NCBI GenBank assembly: GCA_963843465.1
Contig: CAWJKP010000001.1
Span: 868,001 to 932,000, forward strand
From: CAWJKP01 sp963843465
GTDB lineage: Bacteria; Planctomycetota; Planctomycetia; Pirellulales; Thermoguttaceae
Direction of reading: 5' to 3'
DNA length: 64,000 nucleotides
Position numbers and translations under genes: made by a program. This document shows positions 1-7,384 of the stretch, piece after piece. How positions within the stretch are numbered: the first letter of the stretch is position 1; the number at the start of each line of letters is the position of its first letter. The notes under the pieces are model-generated. The model ran no database searches. It was not told where the DNA came from and was given only the letters and a program-made list of their open reading frames with translations.

Positions 1-235
1 CACGCCGACCGGCGCAGCCCTGCCCGAAACACGGGGTGAGAAAGCCTTGCTTGAGAAGGCGGTTAACAGGCAGCCATTGCCACCCGCCTTCACCTCAACT
101 CTAGATTGAGGCTGAAGCGTGTCAACTTGAGCTGTCTGCAAAGCTGGGAAAATATGAGAAACGTGCGGGGCGGCTTCCTGAGCCTGACGAATCTGAGGGC
201 CGGGCCGTTGGTAGCGCGAGTTCTGGCCCGCTTGA
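1..235. other. Non-coding stretch at window start
   Basis: No credible gene is visible on either strand. The stretch lies beyond the stop codon of the minus-strand chaperone gene and shows no strong hairpin followed by a T-run. Confidence 0.4.
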
Positions 236-2680
236 CTACTCCTCGCCTCGGGGCGCTTCCACCGCCTCCCGCTCCCATTTCAGGCCGGCGGTTTCTTCGA
301 TCGACTTGAACCAGGCCCGGCCGACCCGTTCCCTATCCAGAGAGGAGACACGGAAGAGACTGTAGGAATCCGCGCCCTCGCTGACGAAGGCATCCCAACT
401 GGCCGGAGTCATCTCCGTGACCCGAAAGACGTAAACCATCGTCTCGGGCTGATTCCTCGCCACGCCCACGTCACCCCGATCGCGATGGAAAACGGCCTGC
501 ATGAAGCCGTTGCCGGGGGTTTCCACCGCCTGCTCGACGCCGGCCGCGCCCCCCGCCGCGCGGATCTGGCTGATTTCGGGCTGCGCATAGGACATCGAGC
601 CCGGGATAGCGCCCTCGGTCAACCAGGTGAACGGATCCGACCGGTAGACGTGTACCTGCGGCTTTCTGGCGAAGACCTTTTCCAGTGGCTGCTTCGACTG
701 CCGCGCAATTCTTGCCAGCCGCTCCGCCTCTTTCTCCGCAATGCTCCGCGCTTGTTCCAACTTCCATGCGGCCAGCACCTTCTCCCGAACGCCCTTGTCG
801 GTCCACTCGGGCACCTTTTCCGCGGTCTCTTTGGTCTTCCAGAACAGGTACTGGTTGCCGGCCAGGTCCGAGGAGATCCTGGGCAGAAACTCGGGCAGCT
901 TCTGATAGACGACGCTGACAAACTCGCTCCGGCCTTCGACGTAGGAATTGCCTATGTCCAACGCCTTGGCCTCAAACACGTCCAACAGACCGCCGGAATC
1001 GCGGGCCTCCAGGCCGGTCTCCTTGGCCAGCTTCTTGAAGTCCGGCCGCACCGGCGGCTTGGCGTTTTCCTCGGCGCCCTGGCTCTCATAAATCGCCAGG
1101 TCGCCATGATACGCCTGGAACTGCTGACGCAAATCCTCGAGCCGGTCGTGGACCTTGTCGCGGGCCAGTTGCCGGCGGATCTCGTCGCGGACCTTCTCCA
1201 AGGGTTTGTAAGTCGGCGGCGGCGGTTCCTGCTTCGCCGCCGCGGCAGGCTGCTTCTTCTCGCCGGACGCCGCCGGCTTGGCCGCAGGTTTCTCTTCCGG
1301 CTTCGCGTCAGGTTTCTCCTCCGCTTTCTTGTCCGCTTTCGCCGCCGGCTTCGCCGCGGGCTTTTCCCCGGGCTTCGACTCGGGCAACTTCCCGGCAAGC
1401 TTGTCGCCCGGCGCGTTACTTGCCGGTCCTTCGGGCTTCTTCTCGGACGAGGAATCGTCCGCGTAGGCGGTCAGATGAAACGGCGACCGCGACGGCAACG
1501 CCGAACTCTTCCCGGCTGCGTTGGAGTCCGGTTTCTCGCCCGCCGGTTTCTCGCCCGCCGGTTTCTCGCCCGCCGGTTTCTCTGCGCCTGGTTTGTCCTT
1601 CTCCGCGTCCCCGTGTCCCCGTGTCCCCGTGTCCGCGGGTGTGGCCGGCTTCTCCGCGGCCGGTTTCTCCGCGCCTGGTTTCGCCTTCTCCGCGTCCCCG
1701 TGTCCCCGTGTCCCCGTGTCCGCGGGTGTGGCCGGCTTCTCTTTGGCGGGCTTGGCGGGAGTCAGCGGCGCCGGGGGTGTCAGCGGCTGCTTGCCCGGCA
1801 GTTCCGGCAGGGTCTGCTTGTAGAGATCCTCCTTGTGCTCGCGGTAGTACTTCTGGATCTCTTCCTCCGGGATCTTCGCCAGCTCGGTCAGTTTGCTGTA
1901 GTCCGCTTTGAGGTACTCGAAGGCAACCCGCTTGGGCTCTTTGAAGCCGGGGGTCGGCAATGCCGGATTGTGAAGATGGGTCTTGAATTTCTCAAAATAC
2001 GCTTTGAGCACGGCATCGCCCGGGTCGTTGACATCGCCCGCGTAGTCGCTCACCGGCAAACCGGCAACCTCGATCGCGGCCCTGCGGTGTAATCTCTGGT
2101 AGTAGTCCCAACGCTGCTCCGGCGTCGTCGCCGCGAGGCTGACGTTGAACTGCTGCATCAGGCGCATCCCGAGAAACTGCTGGCGGAGCAGGCTGAACAA
2201 CTGATCCTCCGAGATCCCCACGCTCTGGAGCACGCCGTGGTACTGCTCGTTGCTGATCTTGGCTGCCGTCAGGGCCTCGTTGAGGTAATGGGTAATGGCA
2301 TCCTCGCCGATGTCCAGTCCCAACTCTTCGGCACGGCTGTCCAGCAGCCATTGACCGACCACTTCCCTTTCGGTGTTGCTGCCGAGCATGGCCTTCATTT
2401 GTTCCAACAAGGACGGGTCGCCCTGCGCCTGTTGGCTTCTCCGCGACAACTGCTCGAAGAACTGCTCCAGGGCCGCGTGGTTGGACCGCAAGATCCTCAG
2501 GCGGTCCTCATCGAGGTTCCCGTACCGGGTCGTGCTGACCACTACGGGATTGCGACGCCGTTGCGCGCCCAGATTTTGCAGATAGATGGGTAGGACCACG
2601 AAAGATACCATGGCCATCAGGCCAAGGACTGCCAGCAGTCCCTTCTGGTGCCGCCGGAAGACTCGGAAAGGGTTAGACAT
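236..2680 (-). CDS. PpiD/SurA-like membrane-anchored periplasmic folding protein
   Basis: The 814-residue protein has a short basic N-terminus and one membrane segment at about residues 14-33, as in PpiD-type chaperones facing the periplasm. A SurA-N-like helical region follows to about residue 270. Residues about 300-480 are a Lys/Pro/Ala/Glu-rich linker with EKPAG repeats and two copies of a 29-residue unit containing TGTRGHGD. The C-terminal part resembles the remaining chaperone region, but I cannot place parvulin catalytic residues with confidence, so isomerase activity is unproven. It is divergent from topA. The start ATG follows a 170-bp intergenic region. The linker is unusually long for the family and the repeat unit looks like an inserted repeat element. 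Confidence 0.75.
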   Translation of the reverse strand: MSNPFRVFRRHQKGLLAVLGLMAMVSFVVLPIYLQNLGAQRRRNPVVVSTTRYGNLDEDRLRILRSNHAALEQFFEQLSRRSQQAQGDPSLLEQMKAMLGSNTEREVVGQWLLDSRAEELGLDIGEDAITHYLNEALTAAKISNEQYHGVLQSVGISEDQLFSLLRQQFLGMRLMQQFNVSLAATTPEQRWDYYQRLHRRAAIEVAGLPVSDYAGDVNDPGDAVLKAYFEKFKTHLHNPALPTPGFKEPKRVAFEYLKADYSKLTELAKIPEEEIQKYYREHKEDLYKQTLPELPGKQPLTPPAPLTPAKPAKEKPATPADTGTRGHGDAEKAKPGAEKPAAEKPATPADTGTRGHGDAEKDKPGAEKPAGEKPAGEKPAGEKPDSNAAGKSSALPSRSPFHLTAYADDSSSEKKPEGPASNAPGDKLAGKLPESKPGEKPAAKPAAKADKKAEEKPDAKPEEKPAAKPAASGEKKQPAAAAKQEPPPPTYKPLEKVRDEIRRQLARDKVHDRLEDLRQQFQAYHGDLAIYESQGAEENAKPPVRPDFKKLAKETGLEARDSGGLLDVFEAKALDIGNSYVEGRSEFVSVVYQKLPEFLPRISSDLAGNQYLFWKTKETAEKVPEWTDKGVREKVLAAWKLEQARSIAEKEAERLARIARQSKQPLEKVFARKPQVHVYRSDPFTWLTEGAIPGSMSYAQPEISQIRAAGGAAGVEQAVETPGNGFMQAVFHRDRGDVGVARNQPETMVYVFRVTEMTPASWDAFVSEGADSYSLFRVSSLDRERVGRAWFKSIEETAGLKWEREAVEAPRGEE
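1601..1741. repeat. Tandem 87-bp-period repeat with C/G-run arrays
   Basis: A 54-bp block at 1601-1654 recurs identically at 1688-1741. Each block carries TCCCCGTG repeated three times (1608-1633 and 1695-1720). On the coding minus strand this gives regularly spaced G4 runs. The repeat encodes the DTGTRGHGD units of the chaperone linker. Confidence 0.85.
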
Positions 2681-2815
2681 AAGGAAAAATACCTACTCTA
2701 CTGGGGTGCCGGCGACCAAACTCGACTTGACAAGCCTGACGTTACCGTATTATTGAGTGTCTCGCCCGCCGGGTGGACCTCGAAACCGCAAATTCTAAGA
2801 TGGATTGATGTAAAT

Positions 2816-2835
2816 GCAATCCCAAAAGGGATTGC
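2816..2835 (+). promoter_or_regulatory. 8-bp stem hairpin in the topA leader
   Basis: GCAATCCC and GGGATTGC form a perfect 8-bp stem around an AAAA loop, ending about 20-30 bases before the topA start. Upstream, TTGACA (2727-2732) and TATTAT (2748-2753) resemble promoter boxes, but the spacer is only 15 bases. A role in topA expression is inferred. Confidence 0.4.
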
Positions 2836-2867
2836 TTCTCTAGACATCGCATTTTGTGCAGAGTGAA

Positions 2868-5609
2868 ATGGCCAAGAATTCCGCGTCCCGGGATGGTACC
2901 GCGTTGGTGATCGTCGAGTCGCCCGCCAAGGCTCGTACCATCAGTCAGTTTCTTGGCCCAGGCTACGTCATCGAGGCCAGCATCGGTCATATCCGTGACC
3001 TGCCGGAGGGCAGGAAAGAGGTGCCCGAGAAGTACAAAGCGGAGGAGTGGGCCTACCTCGGGGTGAATGTCCGTGACAAGTTCGAGCCGATCTACATCGT
3101 CCCCCCCGACAAGGTTAAGCAGGTCCGCAAGCTCAAAGCGCTCTTGAAGAATGCCTCCGACCTCTACCTGGCGACGGATGAAGACCGCGAGGGTGAGGCC
3201 ATAAGCTGGCATCTCTGCCAGGTCCTCCAACCGAAGGTGCCGGTCCGACGCCTGGTGTTCCACGAGATCACCCGAGAGGCGATCCTCGAATCGCTCCATC
3301 GGCCTCGCGACATCGACGAGGACCTGGTCCATGCCCAGGAAACGCGGCGGATCATCGATCGGCTGTTCGGCTACGAGGTCTCGCCGCTGTTGTGGAAAAA
3401 GATCGGCTCCCGGCTCTCGGCGGGCCGCGTGCAGAGCGTGGCCGTGCGACTGATCGTCGACCGCGAGCGGCAACGGATGGGCTTTACGCCGGCCACCTAC
3501 TGGGACTTGCTGGGCACCTTCGCCAAGCAAGACGGGGTCTCTTTCGAGGCCGAGCTGGTCTCAGTCGATGACCGGCGGATTCCCTCCAGCCGCGACTTCG
3601 ACCCGGCCACCGGCCGTATCAAGGACCCGTCGCTGATGCTCATGGACCAGCGGCAGGCGGAAGCGTTGCTGGAGCGGATCCGGCGAGGGACGGCTCAAGT
3701 GGCGTCCGTCGAGGATCGCCCCTATACGACCCGTCCCTACCCTCCCTTTACCACCAGCACGCTGCAGCAGGAGGCCAACCGCAAGTACGGCTTCACCGCC
3801 CGGCAGACGATGAAGGCTGCCCAGAGCCTGTACGAGAACGGCCATATCACCTACATGCGGACCGACTCGACCAACCTGGCCACGGCGGCGATTGCCGCTG
3901 CCCGGGAGCTGGTCGCCTCGCAGTACGGAGCGGAGTACCTGCCGGCCGAGCCGCGGATCTACCAGACCAAGGTCAAGAACGCCCAGGAGGCCCACGAAGC
4001 GATCCGCCCTGCCGGCCATCCCTTCGATCTGCCCGACGCGCTTCGCGGCCGGCTCAGCCCGGAGGAGTTCAAGATCTACGACCTGGTCTGGAAGCGGACC
4101 ATGGCCAGCCAGATGTCCGACGCCCGCGGGCATCGCATCACGATCGGCGTCGACGCCGGCGGGGCCCTCTTCCAGGCCGGCGGCAAGACGATCGAGTTCC
4201 CCGGCTACTTGCGGGCGTACGTGGAAGGCTCCGACGATCCGGAGGCCGAGCTGGCCGACCGGGAGGTGATCCTGCCGCCGGTCGGCGTGGGCGAGCCGCT
4301 GCGCGTGGCCGAGCTGGAGCCCAAGAATCACACCACGCAGCCGCCGAATCGCTACAGCGAAGCGGCCCTGACCCGGGCCCTGGAAGAGATGGGCATCGGC
4401 CGGCCCAGCACCTATGCCTCGATCATCGACACGATCCTGGCCCGCAAGTATGTCTTCAAGCGGGGCGGGGCCCTGGTGCCGACCTGGGTGGCCTTTGCCG
4501 TCTGCCAGTTGTTGGAAGTCCACCTGCCGGACTTGATCGACTACGGCTTCACCGCCGAGATGGAGGACGAGCTGGATGCCATCAGCCGCGGCGAGATGGG
4601 CTCGCTGGACTACCTCCGCGCCTTCTACTACGGCGACGGCCATCTGGGCTTGAAGCCACAGTTGACCAAGAAGGCCGACGAGATCAACGCCCGGGACGTG
4701 AACCGGATCTTGATCGGCAAACCGGCCGACGGGCCGGAGGTCTATGTCCGCGTGGGCCAGTACGGGCCGTTCGCCGAGCAGGGCGATCGCCGCGCCAGTC
4801 TACCCGACAAAATGGCCCCCGATGAGATGACGCTTCAGGTCGCCCAGGAACTGTTGGACAAGGCCGCCAAGGGTGACGAGCCGCTGGGCGTCTGCCCGCA
4901 GACGGGCAAGCCCGTGTTCCTCAAGATCGGCCGCTTCGGTCCCTACGTGCAACGGGGCACGTCCGACGAGGAGAAACCCCAGCGGGCCTCGTTGCTCAAG
5001 GGTATCAAGCCGGAGGACGTGACGTTGGAGTTGGCGCTGCGTCTTTTGAGCCTGCCCCGGCAAGTGGGCCTGCACCCGCAGACGGGCCAGCCGGTGATGG
5101 CCCAGAACGGGAAATACGGCCCGTTTGTGAAGTGCGACAGTGAGACCCGTTCGCTGCCGGAGGCGATTTCGCCGTTGGAGGTGACCTTGGCCCAGGCGTT
5201 GGAGATCCTGGCGCAGCCCAAGGGTCGCCGCGGGGCCACACGGCGGAAGGAGCCGATCCAAGTCTTCCCCGCGTCGCCGGTCACGCAGCAGCCGGTGCAG
5301 CTTCTCGACGGGCGTTACGGGCCCTACGTCGCCGACGGCGTGACCAACGCATCACTGCCCAAGGGGATGGCGCCCAGCGAAGTGACGTTCGAGAAAGCCC
5401 TTGATCTGCTGGCCGCCCGCGCCGCCTTGGGCCCCTCGAAGAAGACCCGCCGCGCCGCCCGCAAAGCAGCGCCTCGAAAGGCGGCGAAGAAGGCGGTGAA
5501 GAAGGCGGTGAAGAGGAAGACCTCCAAGAAGCGATCAGCGAGAAAGAAGACGCCCGGCAAGCGTTCTGCGGCCAGGCTTGACAACACTCCCAGTAACCCG
5601 GTAGAATAA
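2868..5609 (+). CDS. topA: DNA topoisomerase I (type IA)
   Basis: This enzyme relaxes negatively supercoiled DNA by single-strand passage. The Toprim domain starts at once, with VESPAKA near residue 15 and the acidic motif DEDREGEAISWH near residue 105. The catalytic tyrosine is in the motif ITYMRTDST near residue 329. The C-terminus lacks Cys4 zinc fingers. Instead it has four repeats with a GxYGPF/GxFGPY core (about residues 620-850), then a Lys/Ala/Arg-rich tail, as in planctomycete and actinobacterial-type enzymes. ATG 2868 gives the usual MAK start; a GTG twelve bases upstream (2856) is the alternative. The last codons contain the promoter of the following methyltransferase gene. Confidence 0.97.
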   Translation: MAKNSASRDGTALVIVESPAKARTISQFLGPGYVIEASIGHIRDLPEGRKEVPEKYKAEEWAYLGVNVRDKFEPIYIVPPDKVKQVRKLKALLKNASDLYLATDEDREGEAISWHLCQVLQPKVPVRRLVFHEITREAILESLHRPRDIDEDLVHAQETRRIIDRLFGYEVSPLLWKKIGSRLSAGRVQSVAVRLIVDRERQRMGFTPATYWDLLGTFAKQDGVSFEAELVSVDDRRIPSSRDFDPATGRIKDPSLMLMDQRQAEALLERIRRGTAQVASVEDRPYTTRPYPPFTTSTLQQEANRKYGFTARQTMKAAQSLYENGHITYMRTDSTNLATAAIAAARELVASQYGAEYLPAEPRIYQTKVKNAQEAHEAIRPAGHPFDLPDALRGRLSPEEFKIYDLVWKRTMASQMSDARGHRITIGVDAGGALFQAGGKTIEFPGYLRAYVEGSDDPEAELADREVILPPVGVGEPLRVAELEPKNHTTQPPNRYSEAALTRALEEMGIGRPSTYASIIDTILARKYVFKRGGALVPTWVAFAVCQLLEVHLPDLIDYGFTAEMEDELDAISRGEMGSLDYLRAFYYGDGHLGLKPQLTKKADEINARDVNRILIGKPADGPEVYVRVGQYGPFAEQGDRRASLPDKMAPDEMTLQVAQELLDKAAKGDEPLGVCPQTGKPVFLKIGRFGPYVQRGTSDEEKPQRASLLKGIKPEDVTLELALRLLSLPRQVGLHPQTGQPVMAQNGKYGPFVKCDSETRSLPEAISPLEVTLAQALEILAQPKGRRGATRRKEPIQVFPASPVTQQPVQLLDGRYGPYVADGVTNASLPKGMAPSEVTFEKALDLLAARAALGPSKKTRRAARKAAPRKAAKKAVKKAVKRKTSKKRSARKKTPGKRSAARLDNTPSNPVE
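5578..5607 (+). promoter_or_regulatory. Sigma-70-like promoter of the methyltransferase gene
   Basis: TTGACA (5578-5583) and TAGAAT (5602-5607) are separated by 18 bases, entirely inside the last codons of topA. The predicted transcription start is near 5614, 24 bases before the methyltransferase ATG. Confidence 0.6.
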
Positions 5610-5612
5610 CCT

Positions 5613-5623
5613 AAAACGGGTTT
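5613..5623. promoter_or_regulatory. Candidate controller operator at the M promoter
   Basis: AAAACGGGTTT is near-palindromic and sits at the predicted start of methyltransferase transcription. The identical 11-mer occurs at 7313-7323 beside the controller gene promoter. Binding there would block M transcription. The match is seen; operator function is inferred. Confidence 0.5.
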
Positions 5624-5637
5624 CTGGGGCGAGCCGT

Positions 5638-6525
5638 ATGGCAATGCGAACCAAAGGTCAGAGCAGGTTCAGGTGGAACGGACACGAATTCGACCCTCGC
5701 CCGCTGATGGTCGAGCGGGCCCCCGCACCGTGCTACGTGTCCGATCTTGGCGCCCTGTTCTCGGGTGACTGCGTGTCCGTCTTGTCCTTCATTCGGGACG
5801 GAGTTGTTGACACCGTGTTTGCGGACCCACCTTTCAACCTGGGAAAGGAATACGGCAAGAACTCCAACGACGTGCGCCCGGACGCGGAGTACGTCCAGTG
5901 GTGTCAGAAGTGGCTTGCCGAGTGCGTTCGGGTGCTGAAACCCGGCGGAAGTCTCTTCGTCTACAACCTCCCGAAGTGGAACATACTCCTTGGCGCTTTC
6001 CTCATGCAACAAGGTTTGGATTTCCGCCATTGGATTGCCGTAGAGATTAGCGCTTGCCTCCCCATCCCCGGCCGATTACACCCAAGCCATTACAGTTTGC
6101 TCTACTACTCCAAGGGCAAGCCGAAGACGTTTCGCCGGGTCCGAACGCCGATTGAAACGTGTCGGCATTGCGGGGGCGAAGTGAAAGACTACGGGGGCCA
6201 TCGCGGCGCGATGAACCCCAACGGCGTCACGTTGAAGGACGTTTGGACCGACATTCCGCCGGTTCGGCATTGGAAGTTCAAGTCCAAGCAGCGGAAGGCG
6301 AATGCCCTGTCAACCAAGGTTCTCGATAGGGTTGTTGAAACGTCAACCGTTCCGGGCGACTTGGTGTTAGACCCCTTCGGCGGAAGTGGGACAACGTACG
6401 CCGTGTGTGAATCCAAACGGCGTCGATGGATTGGCATCGAGATTGATTTCTGCCCGCAGATCATCGACCGGTTGGAAGACGAAAGCATCAGGCCGCACAC
6501 AAGCAAGGATTTTGTGGAGGGCTAG
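5638..6525 (+). CDS. Site-specific DNA methyltransferase, beta class (probably N6-adenine)
   Basis: It is the modification half of a type II restriction-modification cassette. The catalytic motif IV, DPPFN, is at residues 63-67. The AdoMet-binding motif DPFGGSGTT comes later, near residues 245-253, and this order defines the beta class. DPPF favours N6-adenine over N4-cytosine methylation. A CxxC pair near residue 175 lies in the probable target-recognition region. The length, 295 residues, is normal. The gene is transcribed convergently with the endonuclease gene and the two stop codons abut (TAG then CTA) with no spacer. The target sequence cannot be read from the protein. Confidence 0.9.
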   Translation: MAMRTKGQSRFRWNGHEFDPRPLMVERAPAPCYVSDLGALFSGDCVSVLSFIRDGVVDTVFADPPFNLGKEYGKNSNDVRPDAEYVQWCQKWLAECVRVLKPGGSLFVYNLPKWNILLGAFLMQQGLDFRHWIAVEISACLPIPGRLHPSHYSLLYYSKGKPKTFRRVRTPIETCRHCGGEVKDYGGHRGAMNPNGVTLKDVWTDIPPVRHWKFKSKQRKANALSTKVLDRVVETSTVPGDLVLDPFGGSGTTYAVCESKRRRWIGIEIDFCPQIIDRLEDESIRPHTSKDFVEG

Positions 6526-7026
6526 CTATTGAAGCGCCCGGCCAGATGTTCCTTTCGGAATCCGTGGCACGGTGGTACTGGTGGCGTCGTGCTCGATAAC
6601 GACGATCTCCAGGACACCCGACTTGCACGGAATCGACTTCCATAAGTCCAAGTACGGGGCCAACTCGGCGTAGTTCCCAATCCGATCCGTCAAGTACGGG
6701 TATAGTTTGCGGGAAGGGACAACCAACACGCCAGCCGCCAAGATGCCCTTCAGAAGCCCCAAGGCCATCTTGTTCAACGCCCGGTGGCTCGAGGAAATGT
6801 TGCCGGTTTCCCACTCCATTGCAATCGGCCCATCATTGGTGAGGAGCACGGCATCCAAGTGACCCGGCTTGTTGAGCGTGGCAATGTCCAAAGCACGTTC
6901 GGGAAGCCAGCCCTCAGACCGCAGACGCCGTATCAGCCCTCTTTTGCGTATTGGCGCCACCGAGCCGACCGTGCAAATGCCCCCGCCGCAATCAGCCTTT
7001 CGAATCGAACTATCTTCACTGGTCAA
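6526..7026 (-). CDS. Type II restriction endonuclease (BamHI/BglII-like candidate)
   Basis: This is the probable cutting partner of the convergent methyltransferase. A catalytic pattern of PD-(D/E)XK enzymes with a final Glu instead of Lys is visible: HLDAV, then EWETGN twelve residues later, followed by the SSSHRALNK helix, around residues 55-85. The 166-residue length is short for such enzymes, so the N-terminus may be partly missing. Start is a TTG that overlaps the controller stop codon as TTGA, implying translational coupling. Assignment rests on the motif plus the M and C neighbours; a profile search against BamHI and BglII families would settle it. Confidence 0.7.
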   Translation of the reverse strand: MTSEDSSIRKADCGGGICTVGSVAPIRKRGLIRRLRSEGWLPERALDIATLNKPGHLDAVLLTNDGPIAMEWETGNISSSHRALNKMALGLLKGILAAGVLVVPSRKLYPYLTDRIGNYAELAPYLDLWKSIPCKSGVLEIVVIEHDATSTTVPRIPKGTSGRALQ

Positions 7027-7259
7027 CGCGTTTCCAACTGGTCAATCAGCTTCTTCGGATCCATGCCGATTGCCCTAGCGACCTCCAAGAACTCCACTAG
7101 GTCAAGCCGCCTTTCGCCGCGCTCATACTTGCTGACAAACGATTGTGGCTTCCCCAACCGCTCCGCCACGTGCATTTGCGTCAGGCCCTTGGCCTTTCGG
7201 CTCGCAACCAGCCGCTTGCGGAATCGCTCGTACTTCTCGGTAAAGACGGATTTCGTCAC
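7023..7259 (-). CDS. XRE-family controller (C) protein of the R-M cassette
   Basis: A small helix-turn-helix protein of about 78 residues with the typical run KGLTQ, VAERLG, SFVSKYERGERR over residues 20-55. Such proteins time restriction against modification in R-M systems. I start it at GTG 7259, about 20 bases after a predicted transcription start. The ATG at 7352 gives a longer frame, but it lies upstream of the promoter boxes and adds residues with no HTH similarity. Its stop overlaps the endonuclease start (TTGA). Confidence 0.8.
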   Translation of the reverse strand: MTKSVFTEKYERFRKRLVASRKAKGLTQMHVAERLGKPQSFVSKYERGERRLDLVEFLEVARAIGMDPKKLIDQLETR

Positions 7260-7285
7260 AACCAGCACCCACTCAATTGGGGTAA

Positions 7286-7314
7286 AGCATAGAACCGCTT
7301 TGGGATTAACCCAA
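7286..7314 (-). promoter_or_regulatory. Promoter of the controller-endonuclease operon
   Basis: On the minus strand TTGGGT (7309-7314) and TATGCT (7286-7291) are spaced by 17 bases. The -35 box is weak, as expected for a promoter needing an activator. The shared 11-mer at 7313-7323 abuts and partly overlaps the -35 box. Confidence 0.45.
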
Positions 7315-7323
7315 AACGGGTTT
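7313..7323. promoter_or_regulatory. Candidate controller operator at the C-R promoter
   Basis: Second copy of AAAACGGGTTT, placed at the upstream edge of the C-R -35 box, where a C protein could recruit polymerase. The copies could instead be direct repeats marking the ends of the inserted cassette. Confidence 0.5.
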
Positions 7324-7384
7324 GCAACGCTATAATCGGTCGTGGGGCCCACCCTACTCGTAGAAGAACCCGGAGCCCAACCTC

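Noticed and set aside
485..2092. Long plus-strand open frame opposite the PpiD-like gene
   Set aside because: It is the antisense image of the chaperone gene, rich in Arg/Leu runs, with no motif or ribosome site.
3561..4643. Long minus-strand frame opposite topA
   Set aside because: Antisense shadow of a strongly conserved gene.
7330..7336. TATAAT before cinA as a sigma-70 promoter
   Set aside because: No -35 box within 16-19 bases upstream; kept only as a note.
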